Positions 52,761-60,731 of a stretch of DNA of 64,000 nt are shown here, one piece after another. The stretch is taken from contig NZ_VKDD01000004.1 in the NCBI RefSeq assembly GCF_007097525.1, forward strand, positions 62,001 to 126,000. Direction: 5' to 3'. Under the pieces are notes generated by a model, which had not been told where the DNA came from, searched no databases, and saw nothing but the letters and a program-made list of their open reading frames with translations. Position 1 is the stretch's first letter, and each line of letters begins with the position of its first letter. A program made the position numbers and the translations under genes. Source of the DNA: Thalassomonas sp. M1454 (GTDB lineage: Bacteria > Pseudomonadota > Gammaproteobacteria > Enterobacterales > Alteromonadaceae).

Positions 52761-53552
52761 TTAATTTTTTTTAGTTTGATAAGAAATAAAGGGCACTTTT
52801 TTAATAAATAGCTTTAGTGCTTGCCAATAAATCCCAGATACAATTTTTAATGTCATTAGTGGTAGCGCTAACCAAATATTAAGCATTGCTTGCTTACTAA
52901 AACTGTGCTGTTTTAATGCTAAGGTAGCATCAAACAATTTATTTTTTTTGTTATCATCTGCCATTTGTTGACGTTGATTTTCAATGTGCACTAACAGTTC
53001 GTCTTTGGCTTGTAATGGCGGCTTAACGGTCCAATGATATTGCATATTTAAATCCATAAAAGGCGACACATGAAACTCTTTTTCGGTTACTTTGCTGCCT
53101 TGTAAGTCGACTAAATAGTAATGACATTGATTCCATGGTGTATTGCTTACTTCCGCTAGCATATAAGCGCATTGTTGCTGCTTGTTTGAGTCAGTGTTAT
53201 AACAAAAGTAGAAGTTTGCTGGACTAAAGTAAATGCCAAAGCATCGAGCTTGTACTAACATCGAAATGTTATCACCGCTGTAGTCGCCGCCAAGTTGTTT
53301 TACTTTATTTTGAATGCGGCTGAGTAAATCGCCATCTTCACCATTTAAGTAATCTTGCTCAACAAAGCGAATAGGGTTATACCAGCGCTTGCCAAATATA
53401 GGCCCTGGCAACTTATCAGCCATCACTTCTTTAACATCCAAGCACAGCATATATAGAGAGTAACTAAAATGATGCGCTTTCGGGGCAAAGCGGCGATGCC
53501 TAACTTGACCACGATAAATGCGACTTTGAATAGTTAACTCATTAGCTACCAT
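52761..53552 (-). CDS. DUF1365 protein
   Basis: A 263-residue protein of family DUF1365, seen from 'IYRGQVRHRRFAPKAHHFSY', 'YMLCLDVKEV', 'MLVQARCFGIYFSPANFYFC' and 'KEFHVSPFMDLNMQYHWTV'. Family members are nearly always next to cfa and a flavin amine oxidase and belong to the known ECF sigma-E/ChrR regulon. A role in membrane-lipid modification, perhaps furan fatty acid formation, is suggested by that context. It lies 2 bp after the amine oxidase gene and 64 bp before cfa. Confidence 0.9.
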   Translation of the reverse strand: MVANELTIQSRIYRGQVRHRRFAPKAHHFSYSLYMLCLDVKEVMADKLPGPIFGKRWYNPIRFVEQDYLNGEDGDLLSRIQNKVKQLGGDYSGDNISMLVQARCFGIYFSPANFYFCYNTDSNKQQQCAYMLAEVSNTPWNQCHYYLVDLQGSKVTEKEFHVSPFMDLNMQYHWTVKPPLQAKDELLVHIENQRQQMADDNKKNKLFDATLALKQHSFSKQAMLNIWLALPLMTLKIVSGIYWQALKLFIKKVPFISYQTKKN

Positions 53553-53554
53553 GT

Positions 53555-54808
53555 TTATAACTCACAACCAAATTTGGCGCCAACATCAACTGCACTGCGC
53601 ACGCCATCTTCATGAAAACCGTTATACCAGTAAGCGCCAGTAAAATGGGTGTGATTTTGTCCACAAATTTTTTGACGTTGTTGTTGCGCGTTTAAACTCT
53701 GAACATTAAATACCGGATGATGGTAAACAAATTTACGTAAAATTTTAGACTCATCAATATCTTCATTTTGATTTAAAGTCACACAAAATGTGGTGTCACT
53801 GTTTAAGCTTTGTAAGATATTCATATTGTAAGTAACACTTGCCGGTTTTGTGCGGTTATCACTGAGTTGGTAATTCCAACTGGCCCACGTTTTTCTGCGC
53901 TTAGGTAATAAGCTCGTATCGGTATGCAAAACCACATCATTAGGCTTATATTGCATTGCGCCTAAAATTTGTTGCTCGTCATGGCTAGTGTCAGCAAGTA
54001 AAGCCAACGCTTGGTCTGAATGACAGGCAAACACAACTTCATCAAATACTCGTACATCACCATTACTAAAGTGTATTTGCACTTGCTCATTTTCGCGAGT
54101 TACTTTGCTAATTTCAGAATTTAATTCAATGTTGTCGGCAAAGTTTTTAATCATTGGCGTAATATATGAGCGTGAGCCATTAGGAATAACATACCATTGT
54201 GGCCTGTCTGAAATATTTAATAAGCCGTGATTATTAAAAAACTGCACAAAAAACTTAAACTGGAAGCTTTGCATTTGTTCTAACGAACTTGACCAAATAG
54301 CTGCGCCCATTGGCAAAATATAATGGTTAGCAAAAAACTCATTAAAGCCATTAGCATCTAAAAAATCACCTAAGGTTTGTTCATCATTAAACTCTGCATC
54401 ATTGTAGGCTTGTTTACAAAGCTTATTAAATTTAAGTATTTGCAAGATCAGCTGCCAAAACTTAGGTCTAAATAGGTTACGTCTTTGCACAAATAAGGTA
54501 TCAAGATTATTACCGTTATACTCAAGCCCTGTTTGGCAGTTATGTACAGCAAAGCTCATTTCACTTTCTTGCTTACCTATGCCAATATTTTTAAGTAACT
54601 TAAGAAAATTAGGATAGGTTTTATTGTTAAAAACAATAAAACCAGTATCGACTACATAGTTTTTATTATTTAATTCAACATCAACTGTAGCGGTATGGCC
54701 GCCGATATAATCGTTTTTTTCAAAAACCGTTACCTTGTGTTTTTGACTTAACAAATAGGCTGAAGTTAAACCTGATATCCCAGATCCAATAATGGCAATA
54801 TTTTTCAT
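53555..54808 (-). CDS. FAD-dependent amine-oxidase-type oxidoreductase
   Basis: A 417-residue flavoprotein with the N-terminal FAD fold 'NIAIIGSGISGLTSAYLLSQ', 'VFEKNDYIGGHTATVDVE' and 'VDTGFIVFNNKTYPNFLKLL', then 'WYVIPNGSRSYITPMIKNF' and the C-terminal 'HFTGAYWYNGFHEDGVRSAV'. This is the COG2907-type (predicted NAD/FAD-binding) protein that accompanies DUF1365 and cfa. It may desaturate or oxidise a cyclopropane or lipid chain. Overlaps the SDR gene start by one base; the DUF1365 gene follows at 2 bp, so it is clearly within an operon. Confidence 0.9.
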   Translation of the reverse strand: MKNIAIIGSGISGLTSAYLLSQKHKVTVFEKNDYIGGHTATVDVELNNKNYVVDTGFIVFNNKTYPNFLKLLKNIGIGKQESEMSFAVHNCQTGLEYNGNNLDTLFVQRRNLFRPKFWQLILQILKFNKLCKQAYNDAEFNDEQTLGDFLDANGFNEFFANHYILPMGAAIWSSSLEQMQSFQFKFFVQFFNNHGLLNISDRPQWYVIPNGSRSYITPMIKNFADNIELNSEISKVTRENEQVQIHFSNGDVRVFDEVVFACHSDQALALLADTSHDEQQILGAMQYKPNDVVLHTDTSLLPKRRKTWASWNYQLSDNRTKPASVTYNMNILQSLNSDTTFCVTLNQNEDIDESKILRKFVYHHPVFNVQSLNAQQQRQKICGQNHTHFTGAYWYNGFHEDGVRSAVDVGAKFGCEL

Positions 54809-55536
54809 TAGCGAATACTCCTAGCTACCAATCTCTGCCAAAGAGGATTTGGTAACATCGCAATTAGTTTTAATAAATAGGTGAAACGTTTAGGAAAATG
54901 CAGGTATGATTTTCTTGCTGCTACGCCTGCGTAAATACGTTTGGCCGCGTCCTCACTGGTAATTTTAAATGGCATATCGAACGTGTTTTTGTCGGTTAGT
55001 GGCGTTGCCACAAAACCTGGATGAACTAAAGTTACGCCAATATTGTTTTTGGCTAAATCAATACGTAGTGAGTTGGCCAAATAATCCAGACCAGCTTTTG
55101 ATGCGCCATAAGCTTCAGCTCTAGGTAATGGCACAATGGTCACGCTTGAGCTAACTAATACCACTTGTCCATGTTTAGATACTTTCGGTAATAGAAAATG
55201 TAATAAATGGCCGATAGCAATTAAGTTGGTGTTAATAATGTGTTGGAATAGCTTGTTATCAAAGCCAATTGCATCATCAATATATTGGCAATCACCTGCA
55301 TTTAAAATAATGATATCGACCTGTTCTACTTGGGCAATGGCTTGCTCAGTATCATCGGTATTGGTTATATCAAATGCTAGTGTAGATAACTGGCTACTAT
55401 TGGCATGGTTAGTTAACTGGGCAAGTTTTTCAGTATTTCGCCCACAAGCAATAACATTATGTCCTTGCTTTAAGTACTTATGTACTAAAGCTTCACCAAT
55501 GCCTGATGTGGCTCCAGTAATTAGTATCTTACTCAT
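54808..55536 (-). CDS. Short-chain dehydrogenase/reductase
   Basis: A 242-residue NAD(P)-dependent oxidoreductase with 'KILITGATSGIGEALVHKYL' (cofactor site), 'ILNAGD' (NAG-like), the Ser 'VLVSSSVTIV' and the catalytic 'YGASKAGLD' (Tyr and Lys). The substrate is unknown; in the sigma-E regulon it is a usual partner of the amine oxidase, DUF1365 and cfa. It overlaps the SnoaL-like gene by 4 bases (ATGA) and the amine oxidase by one, so translation is coupled. Confidence 0.9.
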   Translation of the reverse strand: MSKILITGATSGIGEALVHKYLKQGHNVIACGRNTEKLAQLTNHANSSQLSTLAFDITNTDDTEQAIAQVEQVDIIILNAGDCQYIDDAIGFDNKLFQHIINTNLIAIGHLLHFLLPKVSKHGQVVLVSSSVTIVPLPRAEAYGASKAGLDYLANSLRIDLAKNNIGVTLVHPGFVATPLTDKNTFDMPFKITSEDAAKRIYAGVAARKSYLHFPKRFTYLLKLIAMLPNPLWQRLVARSIR

Positions 55537-56033
55537 TTAGCTGCTCTTGTTTTTATCGCTTTAATTATTTTACCAACAACAGGAATATGCTCATACAGCA
55601 TAGCGCCAACATCGACATAATCACGATGGAAATTGACTTTGTTCTGGCTACCTTTGATATAGGAATGGCCTTCAACCGTTACTGGTTTACCTTTATTAAG
55701 CTGCTTATGTGAGAACTCCATGGTCCAGTAAATAGCAGCAGAGTCACCTTCGCAAAGGGTTTCATTAATAATAAAATGACAGCTGGTTAAGTTGGTATAA
55801 AGGTTAGTAAAGTACTGATGTAAATTGTCTAAGCCAACAATTTTATGCATGGGATCGGCAAACTCAATATCTTGATGATAAATATCGTTTAATAAGTCTA
55901 AGTTCTCGGTATTAAGCTGCTGATATATATTGATAAAGTTACTCAGCCAAATAGGTGTGTTGGTTTGGCTAGCAAACATAATATCATTTACATTGGTTGC
56001 TTCACTTTGGTTTGTGGCCACAGTATTTTCCAT
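55533..56033 (-). CDS. SnoaL-like (NTF2-fold) protein
   Basis: A 166-residue cytoplasmic protein with an NTF2/SnoaL cone fold: 'FINIYQQLNTENLDLLNDIY', 'FADPMHKIVGLDNLHQYFTN', 'AAIYWTMEFSHKQ' and 'VEGHSYIKGSQNKVNFHRDY'. Such domains bind or isomerise small hydrophobic ligands. It is a usual member of the cfa/DUF1365/phr group. It follows phrB by 78 bp. No ECF box is visible in that gap, so it probably belongs to the transcript starting at 58516-58543. Confidence 0.85.
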   Translation of the reverse strand: MENTVATNQSEATNVNDIMFASQTNTPIWLSNFINIYQQLNTENLDLLNDIYHQDIEFADPMHKIVGLDNLHQYFTNLYTNLTSCHFIINETLCEGDSAAIYWTMEFSHKQLNKGKPVTVEGHSYIKGSQNKVNFHRDYVDVGAMLYEHIPVVGKIIKAIKTRAAK

Positions 56034-56111
56034 AACTTTCTCTGTAAGTAATTAATTTATATTATTTAATCTATTTAATGAAGTGTTAATTATTGGACTT
56101 TTAGGCAATTA

Positions 56112-57518
56112 TCAACTGTTCGCTTTATAAAATTCTAGAGCTGCCAACCTAGCTGACTTATGTTCAACAACTGCTGGCCAATAGTAGCCTAAGTTGTTCT
56201 CGGCTAAATATTGATGAGGAAAGTGAATATGTTTTAATGGCACTTGCCTTAGCTCTGGTAAATACTTACGGATAAATTCTGCGTCGGGATCAAATTTTTT
56301 GCTCTGGCTGATAGGATTAAATACTCGAAAATACGGCTGAGCATCACAGCCTGTGCCTGCCGACCACTGCCAGCCGCCATTATTTGCGGCTAAGTCGCTA
56401 TCGATTAATTGTTCACTAAAATATTTTTCACCTAAGCGCCAATCAATGAGTAAGTGTTTAGTTAAAAAGCTAGCAACAATCATACGTAAACGGTTATGCA
56501 TCCATCCCGTAGTATTTAATTGTCTCATGGCGGCATCAACAATTGGGTAACCGGTTCTTCCTTGCTGCCAAGCCTGCAATAATTTGTGGTTATTAGGCCA
56601 AGGCAAGTTATTGTATTTTTCTCTGAAATTTTCACCTTTAGCTAATTTAGGAAAATGCCAGAGAAGATGACGGTAGAATTCTCGCCAAATTAACTCGTTT
56701 AACCAGGTAAATTGTGGCGAGTCGTTGCTAATTAATATATCTGGAAAGCGTTGCATAATGAGCATAAGCAAATAACGCGGGCTAAGTGCTCCAATGGCTA
56801 AGTATGGGGAAAGGCCAGAGGTGCCTTTGATTCCAGGTATGTCACGGTGTAGGTGGTAATCGGACATTTTATCACTTAAAAATGTGCCAATTACATTAGC
56901 CTCAATAGTATCAATTAACGGCCACTGATTAGAGCTTTTGGTATTAAGTCTTTTTGTTATTTGGTCTAATTGCTGTGAGCAAGTATTAAATTGCTCGCTA
57001 TTGGGATTTTCTGTTTCAGTAGCAGGGTAGCGGTAAATATAATTAAAACCATTATCTCTAACATAATTTAGCCAAGCTTTTTTAAAGGGGGTGAATACTT
57101 TATACATTTCACCGCTAAGGTTGCTTACTTTGCCGTGTGGCACAATGACATCAGCGCAAAATAATGATAAATCACAGCCAAGTTGAATTAGCTTTTCATC
57201 TCGATTGCGTTCATTTAGTTCAATTTCGTAATTAGCAATTACTTTAGTGTTAGTTGCTATAGCATGCTTGCTTAAGTAATCGATTTGTCCTTTAAAATCA
57301 TCAACATCGACTACTTTTAAACAAATACCTAAGGCTAATAATTGCTCACTTAGAAGTTGCACGTGCCTTAAAATAAAGTCGGTTTTGATTTCCGCTTGAT
57401 TATGTAATTGCCATTGTTTAGGCGTTGCTAAATATATCGCCTGTTTAACGCCTTGGTTTAGTGCATAGTCAACGGCTGGGTTGTCATGTACCCGTAAATC
57501 GTTACGAAACCAAAGCAT
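56112..57518 (-). CDS. phrB: Deoxyribodipyrimidine photolyase (class I CPD)
   Basis: A 468-residue light-driven DNA repair enzyme. N-terminal antenna-chromophore domain 'MLWFRNDLRVHDNPAVDYAL' and the C-terminal FAD domain 'LNELIWREFYRHLLWHFPKL', 'GYPIVDAAMRQLNTTGWMHN' and 'SDLAANNGGWQWSAGTGCD' (DNA lesion and FAD contacts) are intact. It repairs UV-made cyclobutane dimers. A good GAAAGGA box precedes the ATG. It lies 17 bp after the DUF523-DUF1722 gene, so it is second in the ECF-controlled operon. phr genes are part of the known sigma-E/ChrR regulon. Confidence 0.95.
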   Translation of the reverse strand: MLWFRNDLRVHDNPAVDYALNQGVKQAIYLATPKQWQLHNQAEIKTDFILRHVQLLSEQLLALGICLKVVDVDDFKGQIDYLSKHAIATNTKVIANYEIELNERNRDEKLIQLGCDLSLFCADVIVPHGKVSNLSGEMYKVFTPFKKAWLNYVRDNGFNYIYRYPATETENPNSEQFNTCSQQLDQITKRLNTKSSNQWPLIDTIEANVIGTFLSDKMSDYHLHRDIPGIKGTSGLSPYLAIGALSPRYLLMLIMQRFPDILISNDSPQFTWLNELIWREFYRHLLWHFPKLAKGENFREKYNNLPWPNNHKLLQAWQQGRTGYPIVDAAMRQLNTTGWMHNRLRMIVASFLTKHLLIDWRLGEKYFSEQLIDSDLAANNGGWQWSAGTGCDAQPYFRVFNPISQSKKFDPDAEFIRKYLPELRQVPLKHIHFPHQYLAENNLGYYWPAVVEHKSARLAALEFYKANS

Positions 57519-57535
57519 TTTTTATATTCCTTTCA

Positions 57536-58480
57536 TTAATAACCGTAACGTAGTTTAAGTTGCGCTGGGTAAGGGTCTAAATAACTTTGCTGTTTTAAAT
57601 ACTGTTTAGGGAAAGCAAGTAGATAGTGTTTGATTAGCGTTAAAGGTACAACTAATGGCACTAAACCTTGGCGATAATCTTCAATTTGAGTGCACAATTC
57701 TTGCTTCTCAAGTGTTGATAAATTACGTGAAAAATAACCTTGAATATGTTGTAAGGTATTAGCATGCTTTTTTCGTGTCGCTTTAATTTTTAAAGCGTTC
57801 ATCAAACCTGTAATGTATTGCTTGGCCATATCCTCAAGGGCTAAATCGGCGCGAGCAAGTAATTGCCCTAATGCTTTATAAGCGACTAAGTCATGGCTCA
57901 TTACTGTATATTTGTAGCGGCTGTGGAATGTCATTAACTTATGTTTAGTGATCCCTGAAGCTTCCAGTTGTTGCCAGTTTCGATAAGCAAACACTCGGGC
58001 AACAAAGTTTTCTCTGATCACCTGATCGTTTAAGCGGCCATTCTCTTCACAAGGCAGTAAAGGATTAGCTTTCATCACTTCTTTGGCGAAAGTGCCGATA
58101 CCATCTGACGTAGCCCCTTTGCCATCAGCACTATAAACTTTAACTCTTTCCATACCGCAGCTTGGGCTTTTGGCACAAAAAATATAACCACTAAACTTTT
58201 CAGCAATCTTGGCAACTCGTTTGCCATACTCGCTTAATGCTTGAGTTACATCGCCAGTACCATCAGGTCTAGAAACTACAATTAAGTCATCTTTTTTAAT
58301 TTGACGAATAGTTGGTCTAGGTACGGGTAAACCAATTGCTACTTCTGGGCAAAACGCTCGGTATTGCACATGATTACCAAGTTCCTCTACACAAAAATGT
58401 GATGTTTTTGCACTCGAGTCGTATCGTACATTTTGCCCAACTAAGCAGGCGCTGATACCGATAGTAATTGGTTTAGTCAT
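57536..58480 (-). CDS. DUF523-DUF1722 (YbgA-like) fusion protein
   Basis: A 314-residue cytoplasmic protein. Residues about 1-150 are DUF523 ('ITIGISACLVGQNVRYDSSA', 'FCPEVAIGLPVPRPTI', 'FCAKSPSCGMERVKVY', with conserved cysteines). Residues about 190-310 are DUF1722 ('LMTFHSRYKYTVMSHDLVAY', 'LDPYPAQLKLRYGY'). I start it at the Met at 58480, which has a GAGAG box. The Met at 58501 would be only about 8 bases from the predicted RNA start of the ECF promoter. DUF523 proteins occur next to phrB in many proteobacteria and are linked to DNA photorepair or tRNA thiouridine handling. The biochemical role is not settled. Confidence 0.88.
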   Translation of the reverse strand: MTKPITIGISACLVGQNVRYDSSAKTSHFCVEELGNHVQYRAFCPEVAIGLPVPRPTIRQIKKDDLIVVSRPDGTGDVTQALSEYGKRVAKIAEKFSGYIFCAKSPSCGMERVKVYSADGKGATSDGIGTFAKEVMKANPLLPCEENGRLNDQVIRENFVARVFAYRNWQQLEASGITKHKLMTFHSRYKYTVMSHDLVAYKALGQLLARADLALEDMAKQYITGLMNALKIKATRKKHANTLQHIQGYFSRNLSTLEKQELCTQIEDYRQGLVPLVVPLTLIKHYLLAFPKQYLKQQSYLDPYPAQLKLRYGY

Positions 58481-58515
58481 AGTAACTCTCAATTTAATCA
58501 ATGATGTTTGCTAGA

Positions 58516-58543
58516 GTTACGAGAAAATTTAAGTTTAAGATCA
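58516..58543 (-). promoter_or_regulatory. ECF (RpoE/ChrR-type) promoter of the phrB operon
   Basis: On the minus strand: TGATCT, 16 bases, CGTAAC. The -10 is 36 bp before the chosen start of the DUF523-DUF1722 gene. The -35 touches the terminator of the chrR operon. Confidence 0.85.
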
Positions 58544-58572
58544 AAAAAGCTCAAACTTAATTGAGCTTTTTT
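58543..58572. terminator. Bidirectional terminator between rpoE-chrR and phrB operon
   Basis: AAAAAAGCTCAA (58543-58554), six-base loop, TTGAGCTTTTTT (58561-58572). It ends the chrR transcript on the minus strand, directly before the phrB-operon promoter. Confidence 0.88.
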
Positions 58573-58592
58573 AAATAGTAAAGGGTACTTTA

Positions 58593-59264
58593 TTAGTAAA
58601 TAAAGCTACCAATAGGGTTAAGTAGTTTATTAATACCTTGGGTAAAATGTTGTGCACCGTCTGCTACAGTAAAGCATAAACACCCTTCTGTTGTTGCAGG
58701 TGTATGCTGGTGCTCGCCATCAAGCATAATAAAATCACCCGGTACATATGTACCCATTTCATCACTAAATGAGCCTTGCAACAATAATGTTAGCTCGAAG
58801 CCTTTATGGGTGTGTTCAGGTACAGTTCCACCAGGTTCAATTTGTAGTAAACTTGAGTGAATATCACCTTCATTAAGCTCCATTCTAGCGCGAGTAATTT
58901 TGCCTAAGCTATGCCATTTACCCATATGCATATGTTGTATAGCACGAGGTATTTTGTAATCTTGGCCTTTAACTGAAATAGTTACCGGTACATTTTCAGC
59001 TAATAATTCTACCGAGTCATCGTTGGTAATATCACTAATCATTTGCTCGATATCAATTTCATTTAAATCAATATCGTTTGCTAGCTCTGGTGCGTCATTA
59101 TGTTCAAATAACAATTCCGCTTGTTGCTCGGTCATGTGTTTAACTGCTTGAGCACATTGCGGACACAAGTCATTATGCATTGCTATAGCTGCAGACAAAG
59201 AAGCTGGTAATTGACCATTTACATGGGCGTTTAATAATTCGGTCTTTGGATGATGCTTAATCAT
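58593..59264 (-). CDS. chrR: ChrR-type anti-sigma factor with cupin domain
   Basis: A 223-residue zinc anti-sigma factor. The N-terminal ZAS-like part has the His...CPxC zinc site ('HVNGQLPASL', 'AMHNDLCPQCAQAVKHM'; about 14-43). The C-terminal cupin (about 120-205) has 'GGTVPEHTHKGFELTLLL' and 'MLDGEHQHTP' as metal ligands. In Rhodobacter, ChrR holds sigma-E inactive and releases it on singlet oxygen or organic peroxide; release needs the cupin domain. The start codon overlaps the end of the rpoE gene by 8 bases, so synthesis is coupled. Confidence 0.93.
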   Translation of the reverse strand: MIKHHPKTELLNAHVNGQLPASLSAAIAMHNDLCPQCAQAVKHMTEQQAELLFEHNDAPELANDIDLNEIDIEQMISDITNDDSVELLAENVPVTISVKGQDYKIPRAIQHMHMGKWHSLGKITRARMELNEGDIHSSLLQIEPGGTVPEHTHKGFELTLLLQGSFSDEMGTYVPGDFIMLDGEHQHTPATTEGCLCFTVADGAQHFTQGINKLLNPIGSFIY

Positions 59265-59928
59265 GGTTGTCTCCTAACTGCAGATCAACTTGCTGTTTTA
59301 ATTTATTTAGCGCGAGTCTAAGTCTCGATTTTACGGTGCCAAGAGGTAAGTTAAGGTGCTTCGCAAGTTGCTCTTGCGACATCTCCATTAGATAGAAGCC
59401 TTTAATAACTTGCTGTTGCTTTTCAGGCAAACTATCGAGTAAAGACAATACCTTTTGGCTTTCAAAATGATCTTCAAATTCATTTTCGCTTTCATCGGCT
59501 ACATCGAGTGTTGGCCAAATGTCATCACTGAGAGTATCTTCTTTTTTAGACTGGATTTTACGCAGTAAATCAAAACTCACGTTTCTCATTACTGTATATA
59601 CCCAAGTCGTTGGTGCACCTTTATCAGCATTGTATAAGTGTGCTTTACGCCATACATTGGTCATGGTTTCTTGCACAATCTCATTGGCAATGTTTTGCGT
59701 ATTAAATTTACTGCCAGCGATACGTAAAATTTTCGGTGAAAAAAACTTAAATAAACAAGTAAATGCCTGTTTATCACGATCTTGCCCTACTGCGGTTAAC
59801 CAATCCGCCAATTCTTTATGGTCTATATCATCATTCATGTTCATATTTGTAATACGTTTATGATGACTTGGCAATTGTTTAACAGGATTATTAGTCCCAT
59901 GCTGTTCAATTAGTTGCATATATTGCAC
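59257..59928 (-). CDS. rpoE: ECF sigma factor of the RpoE/ChrR (ECF11) group
   Basis: A 223-residue sigma factor. Region 2 is 'FSPKILRIAGSKFNTQNIAN' through 'EIVQETMTNVWRKAHLYNAD' and 'WVYTVMRNVSFDLLRKIQSK'. Region 4 has 'LPEKQQQVIKGFYLMEMSQE' and 'LNLPLGTVKSRLRLALNKLK'. It would direct transcription of the oxidative-stress genes here from TGATC(T/C)-N16-CGT(A/T) sites and auto-regulates its own promoter at 59952-59979. The first 28 residues extend beyond the family's usual N-terminus. Internal Met 29 (59844) or 31 may be the true start, but neither has a clear RBS. Confidence 0.94.
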   Translation of the reverse strand: MQYMQLIEQHGTNNPVKQLPSHHKRITNMNMNDDIDHKELADWLTAVGQDRDKQAFTCLFKFFSPKILRIAGSKFNTQNIANEIVQETMTNVWRKAHLYNADKGAPTTWVYTVMRNVSFDLLRKIQSKKEDTLSDDIWPTLDVADESENEFEDHFESQKVLSLLDSLPEKQQQVIKGFYLMEMSQEQLAKHLNLPLGTVKSRLRLALNKLKQQVDLQLGDNHD

Positions 59929-59951
59929 CCAGAATTAACTATCTGTAGGTA

Positions 59952-59979
59952 AATACGTAAGGGTTTTGTATACAGATCA
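59952..59979 (-). promoter_or_regulatory. ECF promoter of rpoE-chrR (autoregulatory)
   Basis: On the minus strand: TGATCT, 16 bases, CGTATT. The -10 ends 24 bp before the sigma-factor start at 59928. Autoregulation by ECF11-type sigma factors is established in Rhodobacter. Confidence 0.85.
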
Positions 59980-59994
59980 CTTTTTATTTTAGTT

Positions 59995-60582
59995 TTATAC
60001 TTTTTCTTCAATAAGTATGTTGCTAATACAATCGAGCGCTTGGTTAAAGCTATCTTGTTGACTAAACAGTGACTTGTCAGCAAATGGTAATGGCAATAGC
60101 TCTAACCAACGAGCACAAACCCAATGGTCATCATCTACAAATACTTGTTGATATAAGTCGGCTAATGGTTTGTTGTCACTAAATACTTGCTGTAGCTGCA
60201 AGGCTAATTGCTGAGATAAGGTAGTAGTTGCATATTGATCTTGCTTATCCGCCCAATGGGGTTGTACTGTAACTTCGCCAAGCATAAGTTGTTCATCATT
60301 GAACGAGGTAGATTTTATCGTAACTAGGGACTTGCACTTCACATCAATGATTAATATGCCGTCATCACCTTGCATAAAATTAACTATTTCAACCCAACTG
60401 CCCCAAGGCGCTATTTGGTTTTCAATTGGCTGATTAGGCAGGTTTTGGTAGTAACTTATAACAAAGCCTTTGGTGTCGTTGGCATTTTTAACCATGTTTA
60501 AATAGCGTTGTTCAAAGATACGTAAGCGAGTTATCCCCTGTGGTAATAAATAAATGCTTAATGGAAAAATAGGGATGTTCAT
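59995..60582 (-). CDS. LON-peptidase N-terminal (substrate-binding) domain protein
   Basis: A 195-residue protein consisting of only the LON N-domain ('NIPIFPLSIYLLPQGITRLR', 'IFEQRYLNMVKNANDT', 'GSWVEIVNFMQ', 'WLELLPLPFADKSLF'). No AAA or protease part is present. Such stand-alone domains probably bind unfolded proteins. The Met at 60582 follows an AAGG box; the Met at 60606 would leave only about 9 bases of leader after the predicted ECF start. It is upstream of rpoE on the same strand. The ECF-like promoter at 60622-60649 puts it in the photo-oxidative regulon. Confidence 0.85.
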   Translation of the reverse strand: MNIPIFPLSIYLLPQGITRLRIFEQRYLNMVKNANDTKGFVISYYQNLPNQPIENQIAPWGSWVEIVNFMQGDDGILIIDVKCKSLVTIKSTSFNDEQLMLGEVTVQPHWADKQDQYATTTLSQQLALQLQQVFSDNKPLADLYQQVFVDDDHWVCARWLELLPLPFADKSLFSQQDSFNQALDCISNILIEEKV

Positions 60583-60621
60583 TAACGGCCTTAATTTAAA
60601 TAACAATAGTGACTAATTTAA

Positions 60622-60649
60622 TATACGTAGCTAAAACAATAATAGATGA
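60622..60649 (-). promoter_or_regulatory. ECF-type promoter of the LON-domain gene
   Basis: On the minus strand: TCATCT, 16 bases, CGTATA. One base differs from TGATCT. The -10 is 40 bp before the chosen start codon. Confidence 0.7.
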
Positions 60650-60675
60650 TTATTTTTAATATATTTTTTATTAAA

Positions 60676-60706
60676 AATAAAAAAGCCCCACGTAATGTGA
60701 GGCTTT
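60676..60706 (-). terminator. Terminator after the fasciclin gene
   Basis: AAAGCCCCAC (60682-60691) pairs with GTGAGGCTTT (60697-60706) with one mismatch; on the minus strand it is followed by a T-run (TTTTTTATTTTT). Confidence 0.8.
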
Positions 60707-60731
60707 GATTAATTCATAGAGTTTGTCGTAA

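Noticed and set aside
56034-56111. An ECF promoter before the SnoaL-like gene
   Set aside because: No GATC box with a 16-bp spacer and CGT is present; read-through from phrB explains transcription.
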